This document shows positions 15,726-25,269 of a stretch of DNA of 64,000 nucleotides, one piece after another. The notes under the pieces were generated by a model. The model had not been told where the DNA came from and searched no databases. It saw only the letters and a list, made by a program, of their open reading frames with translations. A program made the position numbers and the translations under genes. The stretch's first letter is position 1. Each line of letters starts with the position of its first letter. The stretch is taken from IMG/VR virus record IMGVR_UViG_3300036770_003738, positions 20,593-84,592 of that record, one strand, 5' to 3'. Source of the stretch: a virus.

Positions 15726-18700
15726 TGAGCTATATTGGTATTAACCCTAATACCCCGTTATTGAACACTAGTTCTCAGAACTTTAGTGGCGACGGGGCAA
15801 CCACGCAGTTTACTCTGTCTAGAGCAGTTGCTTCGGCCTCAGATTTGGACGTAATTGTCAGCAATTCTGCACAACGCCCGGGTGTTGATTTTACAGCACA
15901 AAATACTACATTATTGTTTACTAGTGCTCCGGCTTCAGGTACCAACAATATCACTGTAACCTATCGCGGTGGTGCTCTAAATACCCTAGATCTTACTGCT
16001 ACAGTATTCAATGCTGGTGCCGTTGGCGACCCAAGCGTAGTCAGTTTAGCAGCAGACAACACAGGTATCTACTGGCCTGATGCTAGCACAATGGCAGTTA
16101 CGGTAGCAGGTGCCAATCGTGCGTTGTTCAATGCTACAGCAACTTCAACTAGTTCTACTACAGGTGCTATAACTACACCCGGTGGTGTCGGCGTCGGTGG
16201 CAACATTTTTACAGGTGGCCGAGTTAGCATTGGTAGTACTACAGAAAGTTCAAACATCGGCACAGGTGCTCTTACTGTAGCAGGCGGTGCAGGCATTGTT
16301 GGTAACTTGAACATTGGCGGTGACATCACTTGCGTAGGTGACTTTACTGTTAACGGAACATTTACTACAACAGGCACAGACAGCCTGGATGTAAACGATC
16401 CGTTTATTTTCTTAGCCAATGCTAACCCAGGAGACACCTATGATTCAGGTGTGGTTACTGAATATTACGACGGGGCAACCACAAGATATTCTGGTTACTT
16501 CCGTGACGTAACAGATGGCAAGTACAAACTGTTTGGTAACTTAACTGTTAAACCTAGCACCACAGTTGATACCTCTGATGCTAGCTTTGCTTACAATGAT
16601 CTAATTTTAGCCAATATTTCAGCTACTGGCAACGTAACAGGCACATATATTCTTGGTAATGGATCTTTGCTGACCGGTATTTCTACCGATCAAAGTCAGA
16701 TTTACAGCGGTAACAGCAAAGTAGGCTTTGCTGGGATCAACGGCAACGTTGTAGCCAACGTAAACAACGTGACTATTGCTGTGGTATCAAGCACTGGTGT
16801 TGCAGTAACCGGACAGGTGTCCGGAACCACAGTCAGTGCTAGTGGTAACATCACTGGCGGCAACTTGATCAGCAACGGATCGTTGAGCACAGTTGGCAAC
16901 ATCAACAGTACCGCCGGTAACCTCAGCATGGGCAACTTGATCACTGCTGGACTTGTTACTGCTATAGGTACAGTTACTGGTGGCAACCTAGCCACCAGCG
17001 GAACTGCTAGTGCAGGCGGAAACGTCACGGGTGCTAATGTTGTCACAGGCGGTGTAGTTACTGCAACAGGGAACGTCACAGGTGGTAATATCAATACCGC
17101 AGGTCAAGTAAGTGCTGCAGGCAACGTTACCGGCAGTTACTTTTTGGGCAACGGTAGTCAACTAACTGGTATTGATGCAACAAGTATTCAAAATGGAACA
17201 AGCAATGTTCGTGTTGTAAGTTCTGGTGGTAATGTAGCAGTTGGAATTGGTGGAACATCCAATGTGGCTGTTTATGCAACCACTGGCGAGTATATAACTG
17301 GATTAATCAGTGCTACTGGTAACGTTACTGGCGGCAACGTTAACACTGCTGGTTTGGTATCAGCTACTGGCGCAGTAAATGCAGGAAGTGTTGTAGCAGG
17401 CACTACAATCAGTGCTGCTGGCAACGTTACTGGCGGAAATATTAGAACAGCAGGTCAAGTAAGTGCTACAGGAGCAATTACTGGTGCTGCTATTACTGGA
17501 ACAACAATTTCAGGTTCTGGCAACGTTACTGGTGCCAATATTAACACTGGGGGCTTGATATTAGCTACAGGTTCTATTACTGGTGCTGCTATTACTGGCA
17601 CAACAGTTTCGGGCTCAGGCAACGTTACTGGTGCTAACTTTATTACTAGCGGATTGTTAACTGCCACTGGTAACATTACTGGCGGTAACTTGATTACCGC
17701 CAGTGCAACAATAGGCGCAGACGGAACGATATCTGGCACAGGCACAATCACTGGTGGCAACCTTGTAACTAACGGATACATCACCGCAGGACAATATGTG
17801 TCTGCTACCGGCAACGTAACTGGTGGTAACATCAACACTGCTGGCCTGGTATCAGCTACAGGCAATATCACAAACGGTATTGCTAACGTGCTTACTGGAA
17901 ATGCTATTGTTACTACCTTGGTCCAAGGTACAACGGTTAGTGCTACTGGCAATGTTAACGCCACTGGCAATATTTCGGGTGGTAACATTGCAGTTACAGG
18001 CAATGCATCTGCAGCTACTGCTGCAGCAGATTCTAATACTACGCAATTAGCAACCACAGCTTATGTGGTAGGACAAGCAAGCTCGACTACACCTATAGCA
18101 ATTGGTACTGGTGCAGTAGGCACTAGTGTAAAATATGCTAGAGCAGATCACACTCACACTGGTGTAACTAGTGTAAACGGATCATCTGGTGCTGTCACAG
18201 GCATTGCTACTACAGCAGGCAACTTGGCACAGTTTGCTAGCACTACAAGTTCACAACTAGCTGGGGTAATATTTGATGAAACTGGTTCAGGTAGTTTGGT
18301 ATTTGCTAATACTCCAACCCTGGTTACTCCAATACTTGGTGCAGCAACTGGCACAAGCATAAGTGTTAGCGGTAACGTTACTGCTTCGTATGTAATCGGT
18401 AATGGTAGTCTGTTGTCGAGCATTACTGGTGCCAATATCACAGGTACCGTGGCCAATGCTACATATGCTACATCAGCTGGATCAGCAACAACTGCTACTT
18501 CAGCAACCAGCGCGACCAGTGCAACGTCGGCTACCAATGCAACTAACGCAAGTTATGCATATGTTGAACAAGATCTAACAACCGCTGCAGCTAGATATCT
18601 AACATTTGTTGATTCTACTACTGCTGGTAATCAACGTTTAAATCTTGACAATACACTTAGCTATAACCCAAGTACTGGCACTTTATCTGCAACAATCTTT

Positions 18701-19099
18701 AGCGGTATTGCAACATCAGCCCGATATGCTGACTTGGCAGAAAATTATGCTGCTGATGCAGAATATTCTCCGGGTACTGTTTTGATTTTTGGTGGCACAA
18801 ACGAAGTTACGTTAGCAACACAACCTGGCGATCAACGTATAGCAGGTGTGATTACTACCAATCCTGCTCACCTGATGAATTCTGCTATTGATTGCGAATA
18901 TCCAGCGGCAATTGCGTTGCAAGGTCGTGTACCAACTTTTGTAGTAGGACCGGTGCGCAAAGGTGACATGATGGTGTCAGCTGGCAACGGTCGCGCTCAG
19001 GCATGCTCAACTCCTGCTATCGGCAGTGTGATTGGCAAAGCACTGGAAAACTTTGATGGCGAGCAAGGCGTTATCGAAATTGTTGTAGGAAGATTGTAA
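15725..19099 (+). CDS. Repeat-built tail fibre protein with adaptor N-terminus and ADLAE C-terminus
   Basis: The 1124-aa product has a typical fibre attachment domain at residues 1-90 (SYIGINPNTPLL, FSGDGATTQFTLS, then GVDFTAQNTTLLFTSAPASG), an island near residues 215-285 (VNDPFIFLANAN, then RYSGYFRDVTDGKYKLFG), a long GNVTGGNINT repeat shaft, and a C-terminal ADLAE domain (from about residue 998) closely like that of the 988-aa fibre. The island is a variant of that in the giant fibre. The gene overlaps its neighbours on both sides by TAATG. The fibre family here appears built by exchange of modules. Confidence 0.85.
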   Translation: MSYIGINPNTPLLNTSSQNFSGDGATTQFTLSRAVASASDLDVIVSNSAQRPGVDFTAQNTTLLFTSAPASGTNNITVTYRGGALNTLDLTATVFNAGAVGDPSVVSLAADNTGIYWPDASTMAVTVAGANRALFNATATSTSSTTGAITTPGGVGVGGNIFTGGRVSIGSTTESSNIGTGALTVAGGAGIVGNLNIGGDITCVGDFTVNGTFTTTGTDSLDVNDPFIFLANANPGDTYDSGVVTEYYDGATTRYSGYFRDVTDGKYKLFGNLTVKPSTTVDTSDASFAYNDLILANISATGNVTGTYILGNGSLLTGISTDQSQIYSGNSKVGFAGINGNVVANVNNVTIAVVSSTGVAVTGQVSGTTVSASGNITGGNLISNGSLSTVGNINSTAGNLSMGNLITAGLVTAIGTVTGGNLATSGTASAGGNVTGANVVTGGVVTATGNVTGGNINTAGQVSAAGNVTGSYFLGNGSQLTGIDATSIQNGTSNVRVVSSGGNVAVGIGGTSNVAVYATTGEYITGLISATGNVTGGNVNTAGLVSATGAVNAGSVVAGTTISAAGNVTGGNIRTAGQVSATGAITGAAITGTTISGSGNVTGANINTGGLILATGSITGAAITGTTVSGSGNVTGANFITSGLLTATGNITGGNLITASATIGADGTISGTGTITGGNLVTNGYITAGQYVSATGNVTGGNINTAGLVSATGNITNGIANVLTGNAIVTTLVQGTTVSATGNVNATGNISGGNIAVTGNASAATAAADSNTTQLATTAYVVGQASSTTPIAIGTGAVGTSVKYARADHTHTGVTSVNGSSGAVTGIATTAGNLAQFASTTSSQLAGVIFDETGSGSLVFANTPTLVTPILGAATGTSISVSGNVTASYVIGNGSLLSSITGANITGTVANATYATSAGSATTATSATSATSATSATNATNASYAYVEQDLTTAAARYLTFVDSTTAGNQRLNLDNTLSYNPSTGTLSATIFSGIATSARYADLAENYAADAEYSPGTVLIFGGTNEVTLATQPGDQRIAGVITTNPAHLMNSAIDCEYPAAIALQGRVPTFVVGPVRKGDMMVSAGNGRAQACSTPAIGSVIGKALENFDGEQGVIEIVVGRL
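17171..17302 (+). repeat. Fibre cassette shared with 8469-8600
   Basis: This is the partner of the 132-base cassette in the 988-aa fibre. Reading frame and length are identical and the differences are almost all silent. Confidence 0.85.
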
Positions 19100-19491
19100 T
19101 GGCATATTTAGGTAATACCCCTCAAACAGGACAGTATCGTAAAATGGACTCGTTGAGTTTTGACGGGACAACTAACACATTCAATATCACCGTTGACGGC
19201 GTGGCTTTTACACCACCCACAGCTTATGCTATGATGATAAGTTTGAACAATGTGATATTAAATCCTGACATAGGGTTCAGTGTTAGTGGTAGCACTATCA
19301 GTTTTGCAACCCCTCCGGCTGCACTAACTCCATTTTTTGGATTGATATTTGGAGATACACTATATACTGGCACACCTAGTGATGCAACAGTTATTGACAG
19401 CAAAATTGCAGTAGGAACAATCAGTTATAACAAGTTCTCTACAAACACGCAAGCGACCCTGACAGCAAATCAAATTATATTTGGAGTTTAA
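19099..19491 (+). CDS. Short fibre-adaptor-like protein
   Basis: This 130-aa protein has the pattern of the N-terminal attachment domain of phage fibres on its own: MAYLGNTPQTGQY, then LSFDGTTNTFNITVDG, then a hydrophobic segment and a DSKIAVGTISYNKF end. It resembles the first 90 residues of the preceding fibre. It could be a free adaptor or collar between the tail and a fibre, or the remainder of a fibre that lost its shaft. It overlaps the preceding stop (TAATG) and is followed 3 bases later by the 1318-aa gene. Confidence 0.6.
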   Translation: MAYLGNTPQTGQYRKMDSLSFDGTTNTFNITVDGVAFTPPTAYAMMISLNNVILNPDIGFSVSGSTISFATPPAALTPFFGLIFGDTLYTGTPSDATVIDSKIAVGTISYNKFSTNTQATLTANQIIFGV

Positions 19492-19494
19492 GAG

Positions 19495-22400
19495 ATGGCA
19501 CGACAAAGAGTTTACAAATACGTTTTTACGCCTGGTACATCAGGAGTGGGTACGATACAGGTGCAAGGGCGCTATAATCTTGCTGATTTCCTAGCAATCT
19601 ATAACACAACGGACAACATCAGCATCTACAATTTTGGTGATCCAGCACAAGGCGGTACAGTGTCATGGAGTTCTAGCACTATTAGCGGCTTGCCCACATC
19701 ATATGATGGTGTTACTACACTCACACTAGATGCTGACACTAGCAGCATGTCTGCTAGCGACAAGTTGTCAATATTTGTTGAGGAACAAGCGTTGGAAGTG
19801 CAGCCCTGGGCCTTTGGAATGGATGCCATTGGTCGTAACCGAGTTAGCAATCCCGAAGCCTTAATTGACGCTGACTTCGAATATGGTTTGCAAAACACAA
19901 AATGGCAAAACGTCAGCGTCAACAACAATATTCCTGGTTTCTACGAAGACTTTGGCGCAGACCTGTTGGTCCAAACCAATGGATACATCAGTTTGCTAGC
20001 AGGCGACGACCTTATTACTAGCAATGTTGACACATCAGTTCGATTGAGTAATCCTGGCACACCTGCTTGGGTAGCTAACGACTATGCGCTATTAATAAGC
20101 CAGACACAAGGCAATACTACAGCGTTTACATCAACCTATACCACAGCCAATGTCAACAGCTCTGCTGAACGACTAGTAACAGTGTCGTCGACTAGCAGTT
20201 TTGCAGAAGACGACAATGTGTTGATTATTGGTCGCCCTACATCAGGTGGTACAACTATTTCAACCAGTATTACAAGTACAGCTACTACAACTGTTGTAGT
20301 AGCTAATGCTTCTGCAGCAGGCATTGTTGACGGCTGCTACATCATTGTGTTGACAGACACTGCTGGTGTGTACGAAGTCATGGCGGTCACAAACGTTAGT
20401 ACCAACACACTCACAGTGGTACGACAGTCCAATCGAACCAACGCTGGTGGCGCAAACATTACTACCGGCAATGCAGTTTATGTTGTGGCCAGTCTAGAAG
20501 TTTCTCAAATTGACGAAGTCACAGACGGAACCACACTGCAACTGCAACGTGGCTGGTACAACATTCCTGCACTCAACAGTTTTGCTTCAGGATCTATTGT
20601 TCAAAAGTTGTCCAGCAACGTTGAACTAGTTGAACACACAGCAGTTAGTACCGCTGTGAACGGTGCCCAAACAATCAGCCGTGGTGCTTACAGTACCACA
20701 GCACTGAGCGCAGCAGGTGTAGGATCACCTATGATCCGCATGACCGGTGCGTTCAATGCCACTGGCAATGCCAACATTCCTGAAGTTGCAGTCAACGCTC
20801 CAGATCACGGTTTAACCGCTGGTAATTATGTGAGTGCGTTGAACATGAGCAACAGCAACGCTGAAGGTGTGGATATTGTGGCATCGGCCAACACCAACAA
20901 CTTTGGTTACTATCCTCGCAGAACAACTGGCCTAGCAGTTGGTTATCCGCTGAACCAAACTGATACTGCCCTACGTCAAGCTTTCCCCTACACTGGTGCT
21001 GACCTAGACGTGGTCAGCATTGTGAGCGATGCTGGGACTCCTAGTACCATCACAGTGACTACAACATATGCTCACGGTCTAGTACCTGGAACTCCAATCT
21101 TGGTCAACTTGACTGCTGGTACTAACACTGCCTACGGCGAAGGCAGCTTTATTGTGATCAGCGTACCAAGCACAACCACATTTACATACACTGCCAAATC
21201 TGGTGCCGCAGTAAGTGGCAGCTTGGAAGGTATCATCAACGTTCGCAGCAACGCAACATTCTTGCCAAGACCATTTGATGGTGGTGTTATCTTAGGCCCT
21301 GGTACACCCACTCATGGCGCTAGCGCAATTCGTCAGACCAAGAAGTACTTCCGTTATCAATCTGGTAAGGGCATTTTGTTTACATCTGGTACCATGCTCA
21401 AACCAACATTTGATATTTCAGTGTTGAGCGCTGACGGGACCGCAGTTAACAGCATCATTACAGTCACCACAGATATTGAGCACGGACTAAACATTGGTGC
21501 AATCATTGCAATCCAGGGTGTTGACACTACTGGTTATACCAACACTGGATATGTGGTCACATCCATTGTGAGCGATGTTAGTTTCACAGTACAAGCACAA
21601 GCTGAACTAGGCAGTACCAATCCTGATCTGGCTCCTCAACCACGAGTCAATGTCACAGGTTGGCACGGTGCTAGTATCCGTGCTGGTATTTTTGATGATC
21701 AAAACGGCATGTTCTGGGAGTGCGATGGACAGAGTGTCAACGCAGTTCAGCGTTCAAGCACATTCCAGGTTGCTGGTTTGGTCAGTGTTGGAGTAGGATC
21801 CAACTTGGTCACTGGTGACGGTGTTTGTCGATTCCAAGAGCAGTTAAACAACGGCGACGTTGTGGTTATTCGTGGTATGACACATACTGTGACTAGTATC
21901 CTTGACGAAGCACGTATGACAGTAGTACCTACATTCCGTGGTGTTACTAACCAAAATCGTGTGAAAATGTGCTTGCGCCAAGAGATTCGTGTACGTCAAG
22001 CAGATTTCAACATTGATCCACTGGATGGAACAGGTCCGAGCGGTTACACACTGGATGCTAACAAAATGCAGATGTTAGGTGTTGAATACTCTTGGTACGG
22101 CGCAGGTTATGTACAGTGGATGATTCGTGGACAAAACGGCAACTTTGTTATGGCACATCGTCGTCCTAACAACAACGCCAACAACGAAGCTTACATGCGT
22201 TCGGGTAACTTGCCTGCCCGCTATGAAGCAGTAAACGAAACACCTATTAGCGAGCTTAACGGCGCAATTGATGCTAGCCAAACAACAATTACTTTATTGG
22301 ATGCAACCTACTATCCAGCAGCCAGCGTCACATACCCAGTGTATGTGATGATTGACAGTGAAATCATCAAGTACTCCGGTAAGAGTGGCAACGATCTTAC

Positions 22401-23451
22401 CGGTTGCACACGAGGTGCAACATTTACACAATGGATCGAAGGCGCAAGCCGCAGCTTTACATCTAGTGCTGCTGCAAGTCACGACAGTTCAACCGGTGTA
22501 ATATTGATTTCTAACACCTGTACTCCATTAGTTAACCACTGGGGTAGTTCAGTAATCATGGATGGCAGCTTCGATGGCGACGAAGGCTATCAGTTCACAT
22601 TCAACCGAACTAACTATGGTTTACCAGGAACAATTGGCCAGAAGCAAACTGCTTTCTGTATGCGTCTTGCACCGAGTGTAAGTAACGGTATCATTGGAAA
22701 TCTTGGCCAACGAGATTTGATCAATCGAGCACAGCTCACACTCAGCAACATGATTGTGAACATCACAGCAGGTCGTTACTTGGTTGAAGGTATTCTAAAC
22801 CCTAGCAACATTGATTCGGCTAACACTGTGTGGTCAGGACTCAACAATGCAGGTGGTGGCTACCAACCTAGCTTTACTGAGTTTTCAGTAGCGCCAATCT
22901 ACACCGATGATACCACAGGTGGTGTAACCGGTTCTTTATATGGATCCACAGGCGGTTTTGTTAAGAGTGGCACCAAGCAAACTTTTAGTAGTAATAGAAC
23001 CTATCCTAACTTAGCACCTATTAACGTTTCTAGTTCGGGCTCAGGATCTAACGTCACTGTGCAATTGACTAGGACTGGCACAACTTATACTAACAGTACA
23101 GTACAAATTACTGTGCAAAACCCTGGTTCAGGTTATGCAATCGGCGACACACTAAAGATTCTAGGTAACGCTCTTGGCGGATCAACTCCATCCAACGACT
23201 TAGCACTTACCGTAGCAGCTATTACAACTGAAATCTCAGGTGGTGAGCGCTTGTTTGCTGTACCAATTTCAACAACTAACTCAGGTACATTGGATTTGCG
23301 CTCAGTTAAACAGATTGGTACTAGTGCTATTCCTGGTACAGGAACTTTCCCCAACGGGCCAGAAATTCTAGCTGTGCAAATTACAGCACTAGCTACTGCA
23401 ACAAACCCAACAGGTGAGATACAGTTACAGTTCCAGGAAAGTCAAGCTTAA
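19495..23451 (+). CDS. Large virion structural protein (1318 aa)
   Basis: The motif ALIDADFEYGLQNTKW (about residues 121-136) is a recognisable signature of a very large structural protein of aquatic T4-like phages that is usually annotated only as virion structural. The N-terminus (MARQRVYKYVFTPG) is followed by beta-rich repeats with TTTVVVANAS-type and SVLSADGTAVNSIITVTT-type segments, then a long C-terminal region with conserved WHGASIRAGIFDDQNGMFWE (near residue 722). It probably belongs to the baseplate or fibre periphery. An AAGAG site precedes the ATG. The stop codon is shared with the opposite-strand Nudix gene through TTAA. Confidence 0.7.
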   Translation: MARQRVYKYVFTPGTSGVGTIQVQGRYNLADFLAIYNTTDNISIYNFGDPAQGGTVSWSSSTISGLPTSYDGVTTLTLDADTSSMSASDKLSIFVEEQALEVQPWAFGMDAIGRNRVSNPEALIDADFEYGLQNTKWQNVSVNNNIPGFYEDFGADLLVQTNGYISLLAGDDLITSNVDTSVRLSNPGTPAWVANDYALLISQTQGNTTAFTSTYTTANVNSSAERLVTVSSTSSFAEDDNVLIIGRPTSGGTTISTSITSTATTTVVVANASAAGIVDGCYIIVLTDTAGVYEVMAVTNVSTNTLTVVRQSNRTNAGGANITTGNAVYVVASLEVSQIDEVTDGTTLQLQRGWYNIPALNSFASGSIVQKLSSNVELVEHTAVSTAVNGAQTISRGAYSTTALSAAGVGSPMIRMTGAFNATGNANIPEVAVNAPDHGLTAGNYVSALNMSNSNAEGVDIVASANTNNFGYYPRRTTGLAVGYPLNQTDTALRQAFPYTGADLDVVSIVSDAGTPSTITVTTTYAHGLVPGTPILVNLTAGTNTAYGEGSFIVISVPSTTTFTYTAKSGAAVSGSLEGIINVRSNATFLPRPFDGGVILGPGTPTHGASAIRQTKKYFRYQSGKGILFTSGTMLKPTFDISVLSADGTAVNSIITVTTDIEHGLNIGAIIAIQGVDTTGYTNTGYVVTSIVSDVSFTVQAQAELGSTNPDLAPQPRVNVTGWHGASIRAGIFDDQNGMFWECDGQSVNAVQRSSTFQVAGLVSVGVGSNLVTGDGVCRFQEQLNNGDVVVIRGMTHTVTSILDEARMTVVPTFRGVTNQNRVKMCLRQEIRVRQADFNIDPLDGTGPSGYTLDANKMQMLGVEYSWYGAGYVQWMIRGQNGNFVMAHRRPNNNANNEAYMRSGNLPARYEAVNETPISELNGAIDASQTTITLLDATYYPAASVTYPVYVMIDSEIIKYSGKSGNDLTGCTRGATFTQWIEGASRSFTSSAAASHDSSTGVILISNTCTPLVNHWGSSVIMDGSFDGDEGYQFTFNRTNYGLPGTIGQKQTAFCMRLAPSVSNGIIGNLGQRDLINRAQLTLSNMIVNITAGRYLVEGILNPSNIDSANTVWSGLNNAGGGYQPSFTEFSVAPIYTDDTTGGVTGSLYGSTGGFVKSGTKQTFSSNRTYPNLAPINVSSSGSGSNVTVQLTRTGTTYTNSTVQITVQNPGSGYAIGDTLKILGNALGGSTPSNDLALTVAAITTEISGGERLFAVPISTTNSGTLDLRSVKQIGTSAIPGTGTFPNGPEILAVQITALATATNPTGEIQLQFQESQA

Positions 23452-23885
23452 CGCGATACAAAATCCTGCTCAAGTAGCAGGATTTTGCTTTGTACAGCTT
23501 CGATATTGACTGTGCTCCACAATCCGGGATGCATAGGACGCGGCCAAGTACCAGCATCGATCCAGGCCCACCCTAGGTGCTCGTGATTGAGCACAGGAGT
23601 AAACTCATTAGCGACCACACATACCCAGGTGTGGTATTCGAATGCGCCATCAGCTGAAGTAAATTTTTCTAACGGTATTAGACGTTCGTATATAGGAAAG
23701 TTGCCTAGCTCTTCAATGCATTCGCGCTCCATGCTACCTAGCAAGGTTTCGCCAGCTTCTACCTTGCCACCAGGTAAACCCCAGACGCTGGGATTTTTGC
23801 TGTCATTGCGCAACAGGTACAGGTAACGTCCTGTGCTTTTTGAACGAAACCAAACACCGACTGCCTTCAAAGCACAATGCTCCAC
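23448..23885 (-). CDS. Nudix hydrolase
   Basis: The 145-aa protein carries a Nudix box starting at Gly40: GKVEAGE, seven residues, then RECIEELG. This fits the GX5EX7REUXEEXGU rule except that Cys replaces the aliphatic residue after RE. Such enzymes hydrolyse a nucleoside diphosphate linked to another group, for example oxidised dNTPs, NDP-sugars or ADP-ribose; the substrate cannot be told here. Given the many sugar genes nearby, NDP-sugar cleavage is one possibility. Its start overlaps the end of the gp15-like gene by 19 bases, and it ends tail to tail with the 1318-aa gene. Confidence 0.88.
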   Translation of the reverse strand: MEHCALKAVGVWFRSKSTGRYLYLLRNDSKNPSVWGLPGGKVEAGETLLGSMERECIEELGNFPIYERLIPLEKFTSADGAFEYHTWVCVVANEFTPVLNHEHLGWAWIDAGTWPRPMHPGLWSTVNIEAVQSKILLLEQDFVSR

Positions 23886-25264
23886 TCACCACCAGGGTAG
23901 ATGCCTTGATAGCTCTTGATCCACATTTCTCCAGTCCAGTAGTATTGAAGTCCTGTGGTTATATTAGTAACATACTGTCCACCAGGAATAGTATCAGCAT
24001 TAAATACCACGTGCCAGTAGTTGTTGGAGTATTCAATAATGTCGTTGGCTTCGGCTACAAGCGGCCGCCCATTTGCGCCAACCCAAGCAGTGGCATTGTA
24101 TTGATTGCTGAGGCTACCAGTTGCTTCAGTTAGCAAATAACGTTGTCCTTCGATTGCACTATCGAGCCCGTCTTGAGGAGCACTGGTCTGTGGATTGATC
24201 ACAGCGTCGATGGCTGCTAGTGTGTTCTGTGGCACAGTGTCAGTGTCGGCATCGAACAACATAAAGCGTTCGTCGTTAGGATCCAGTGTAATGGTACCAA
24301 TAACTTCGGTGCCATCAGGCTGCTCTAGTCTGATTTGGCTAATACCTGGGCGCAGCACACCATAAACACTGACCACAGCGGGCCATTGTAAGTTGCTGTT
24401 TTCAACCAAGTCAGGAGCAATTAAACTGGAGTTAGGTTGGTCTACAATAGTAGGACCTTGTAAACACTGTAGCTTGTTGCCAATCAAAACTACTTTGTAG
24501 TTGTAAGGTGTGACTTTGACTCGGGTGCCTAACAACAGATCATTGTTGGTCACAGCATCTTGCAGGTCGCCTTGTGCATCATACATGCTGGCAATTACTC
24601 GCTCAATCACACCCAGCTTCTTGACCTTGGCAGGTGAGCTGATCCAAATTGGCAAGCTGAACTTGAGAGTTGCAATATCGATAGGGTTTTCTGTTCCCAT
24701 TGGAATAGTTCTTGAAGTCCATTGGACTGAGTCTAATTCTACTATACTCAAGCTGGTCCAGTCAATATAGTTGTCAGTCGATTGCACTTCCAGGCTGGGG
24801 TTGAACAGTGTCAGCATCTGTTCCAGCAACTGCATTTTTTGATTAGTGTTGCTAGTCCAGATATCCAAGGTGATACCCAACTTGTAAGGCACAGGCATTA
24901 GTCGTTCGATGGTAAACGCATTGCCTTGGGTGGTCTCGTAAGTTTCAGAATCTTGATCGTAGGTACGTTGACGCACATTGACCTTGCTCACAAAGTACGG
25001 CTCTTGCATGCGCGGACGATCGTAGTCCAGGCTAGACACATAAAATGTCATTAGCGGAGTGCTAGGCATGCTTGATGCTGAGTTTTCCTGAATAATAGTT
25101 TGTGCGTTGCGACTAGCATCGCCGTAACGAACCGGAACACGCAGTAGTGCAGCCTGATCAGTGCCTTCTTCTCTACCGTATTCGATCTGGAAGTTGCTGC
25201 AAATCCTGGTAAACTGAAGCAGGAATCGACGAATTTGAGCGTCGTAAAAGAATTGTTGTGCCAT
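23867..25264 (-). CDS. gp15: Tail sheath stabiliser/completion protein (T4 gp15-like)
   Basis: The N-terminal part looks like T4 gp15, the protein that caps the tail and joins it to the neck: FFYDAQIRRFLLQFTRICSN, then VPVRYGD, NSASSMPSTPLMTFYVSSLDYDR. T4 gp15 is about 272 aa, but this product is 465 aa. The extra C-terminal 190 residues contain a beta-rich segment ending with YYWTGEMWIKSYQG, like short aromatic modules in other proteins of this phage. It lies directly after the gp14-like gene on the minus strand with 5 bases between them, as expected for the neck pair. Confidence 0.75.
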   Translation of the reverse strand: MAQQFFYDAQIRRFLLQFTRICSNFQIEYGREEGTDQAALLRVPVRYGDASRNAQTIIQENSASSMPSTPLMTFYVSSLDYDRPRMQEPYFVSKVNVRQRTYDQDSETYETTQGNAFTIERLMPVPYKLGITLDIWTSNTNQKMQLLEQMLTLFNPSLEVQSTDNYIDWTSLSIVELDSVQWTSRTIPMGTENPIDIATLKFSLPIWISSPAKVKKLGVIERVIASMYDAQGDLQDAVTNNDLLLGTRVKVTPYNYKVVLIGNKLQCLQGPTIVDQPNSSLIAPDLVENSNLQWPAVVSVYGVLRPGISQIRLEQPDGTEVIGTITLDPNDERFMLFDADTDTVPQNTLAAIDAVINPQTSAPQDGLDSAIEGQRYLLTEATGSLSNQYNATAWVGANGRPLVAEANDIIEYSNNYWHVVFNADTIPGGQYVTNITTGLQYYWTGEMWIKSYQGIYPGGEWSIVL

Positions 25265-25269
25265 AATGA

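Noticed and set aside
17823-18050. Frame encoding a Leu-rich hydrophobic peptide in the 1124-aa fibre gene
   Set aside because: It is a +1 frame product of the repeat codons, with no promoter or ribosome site.
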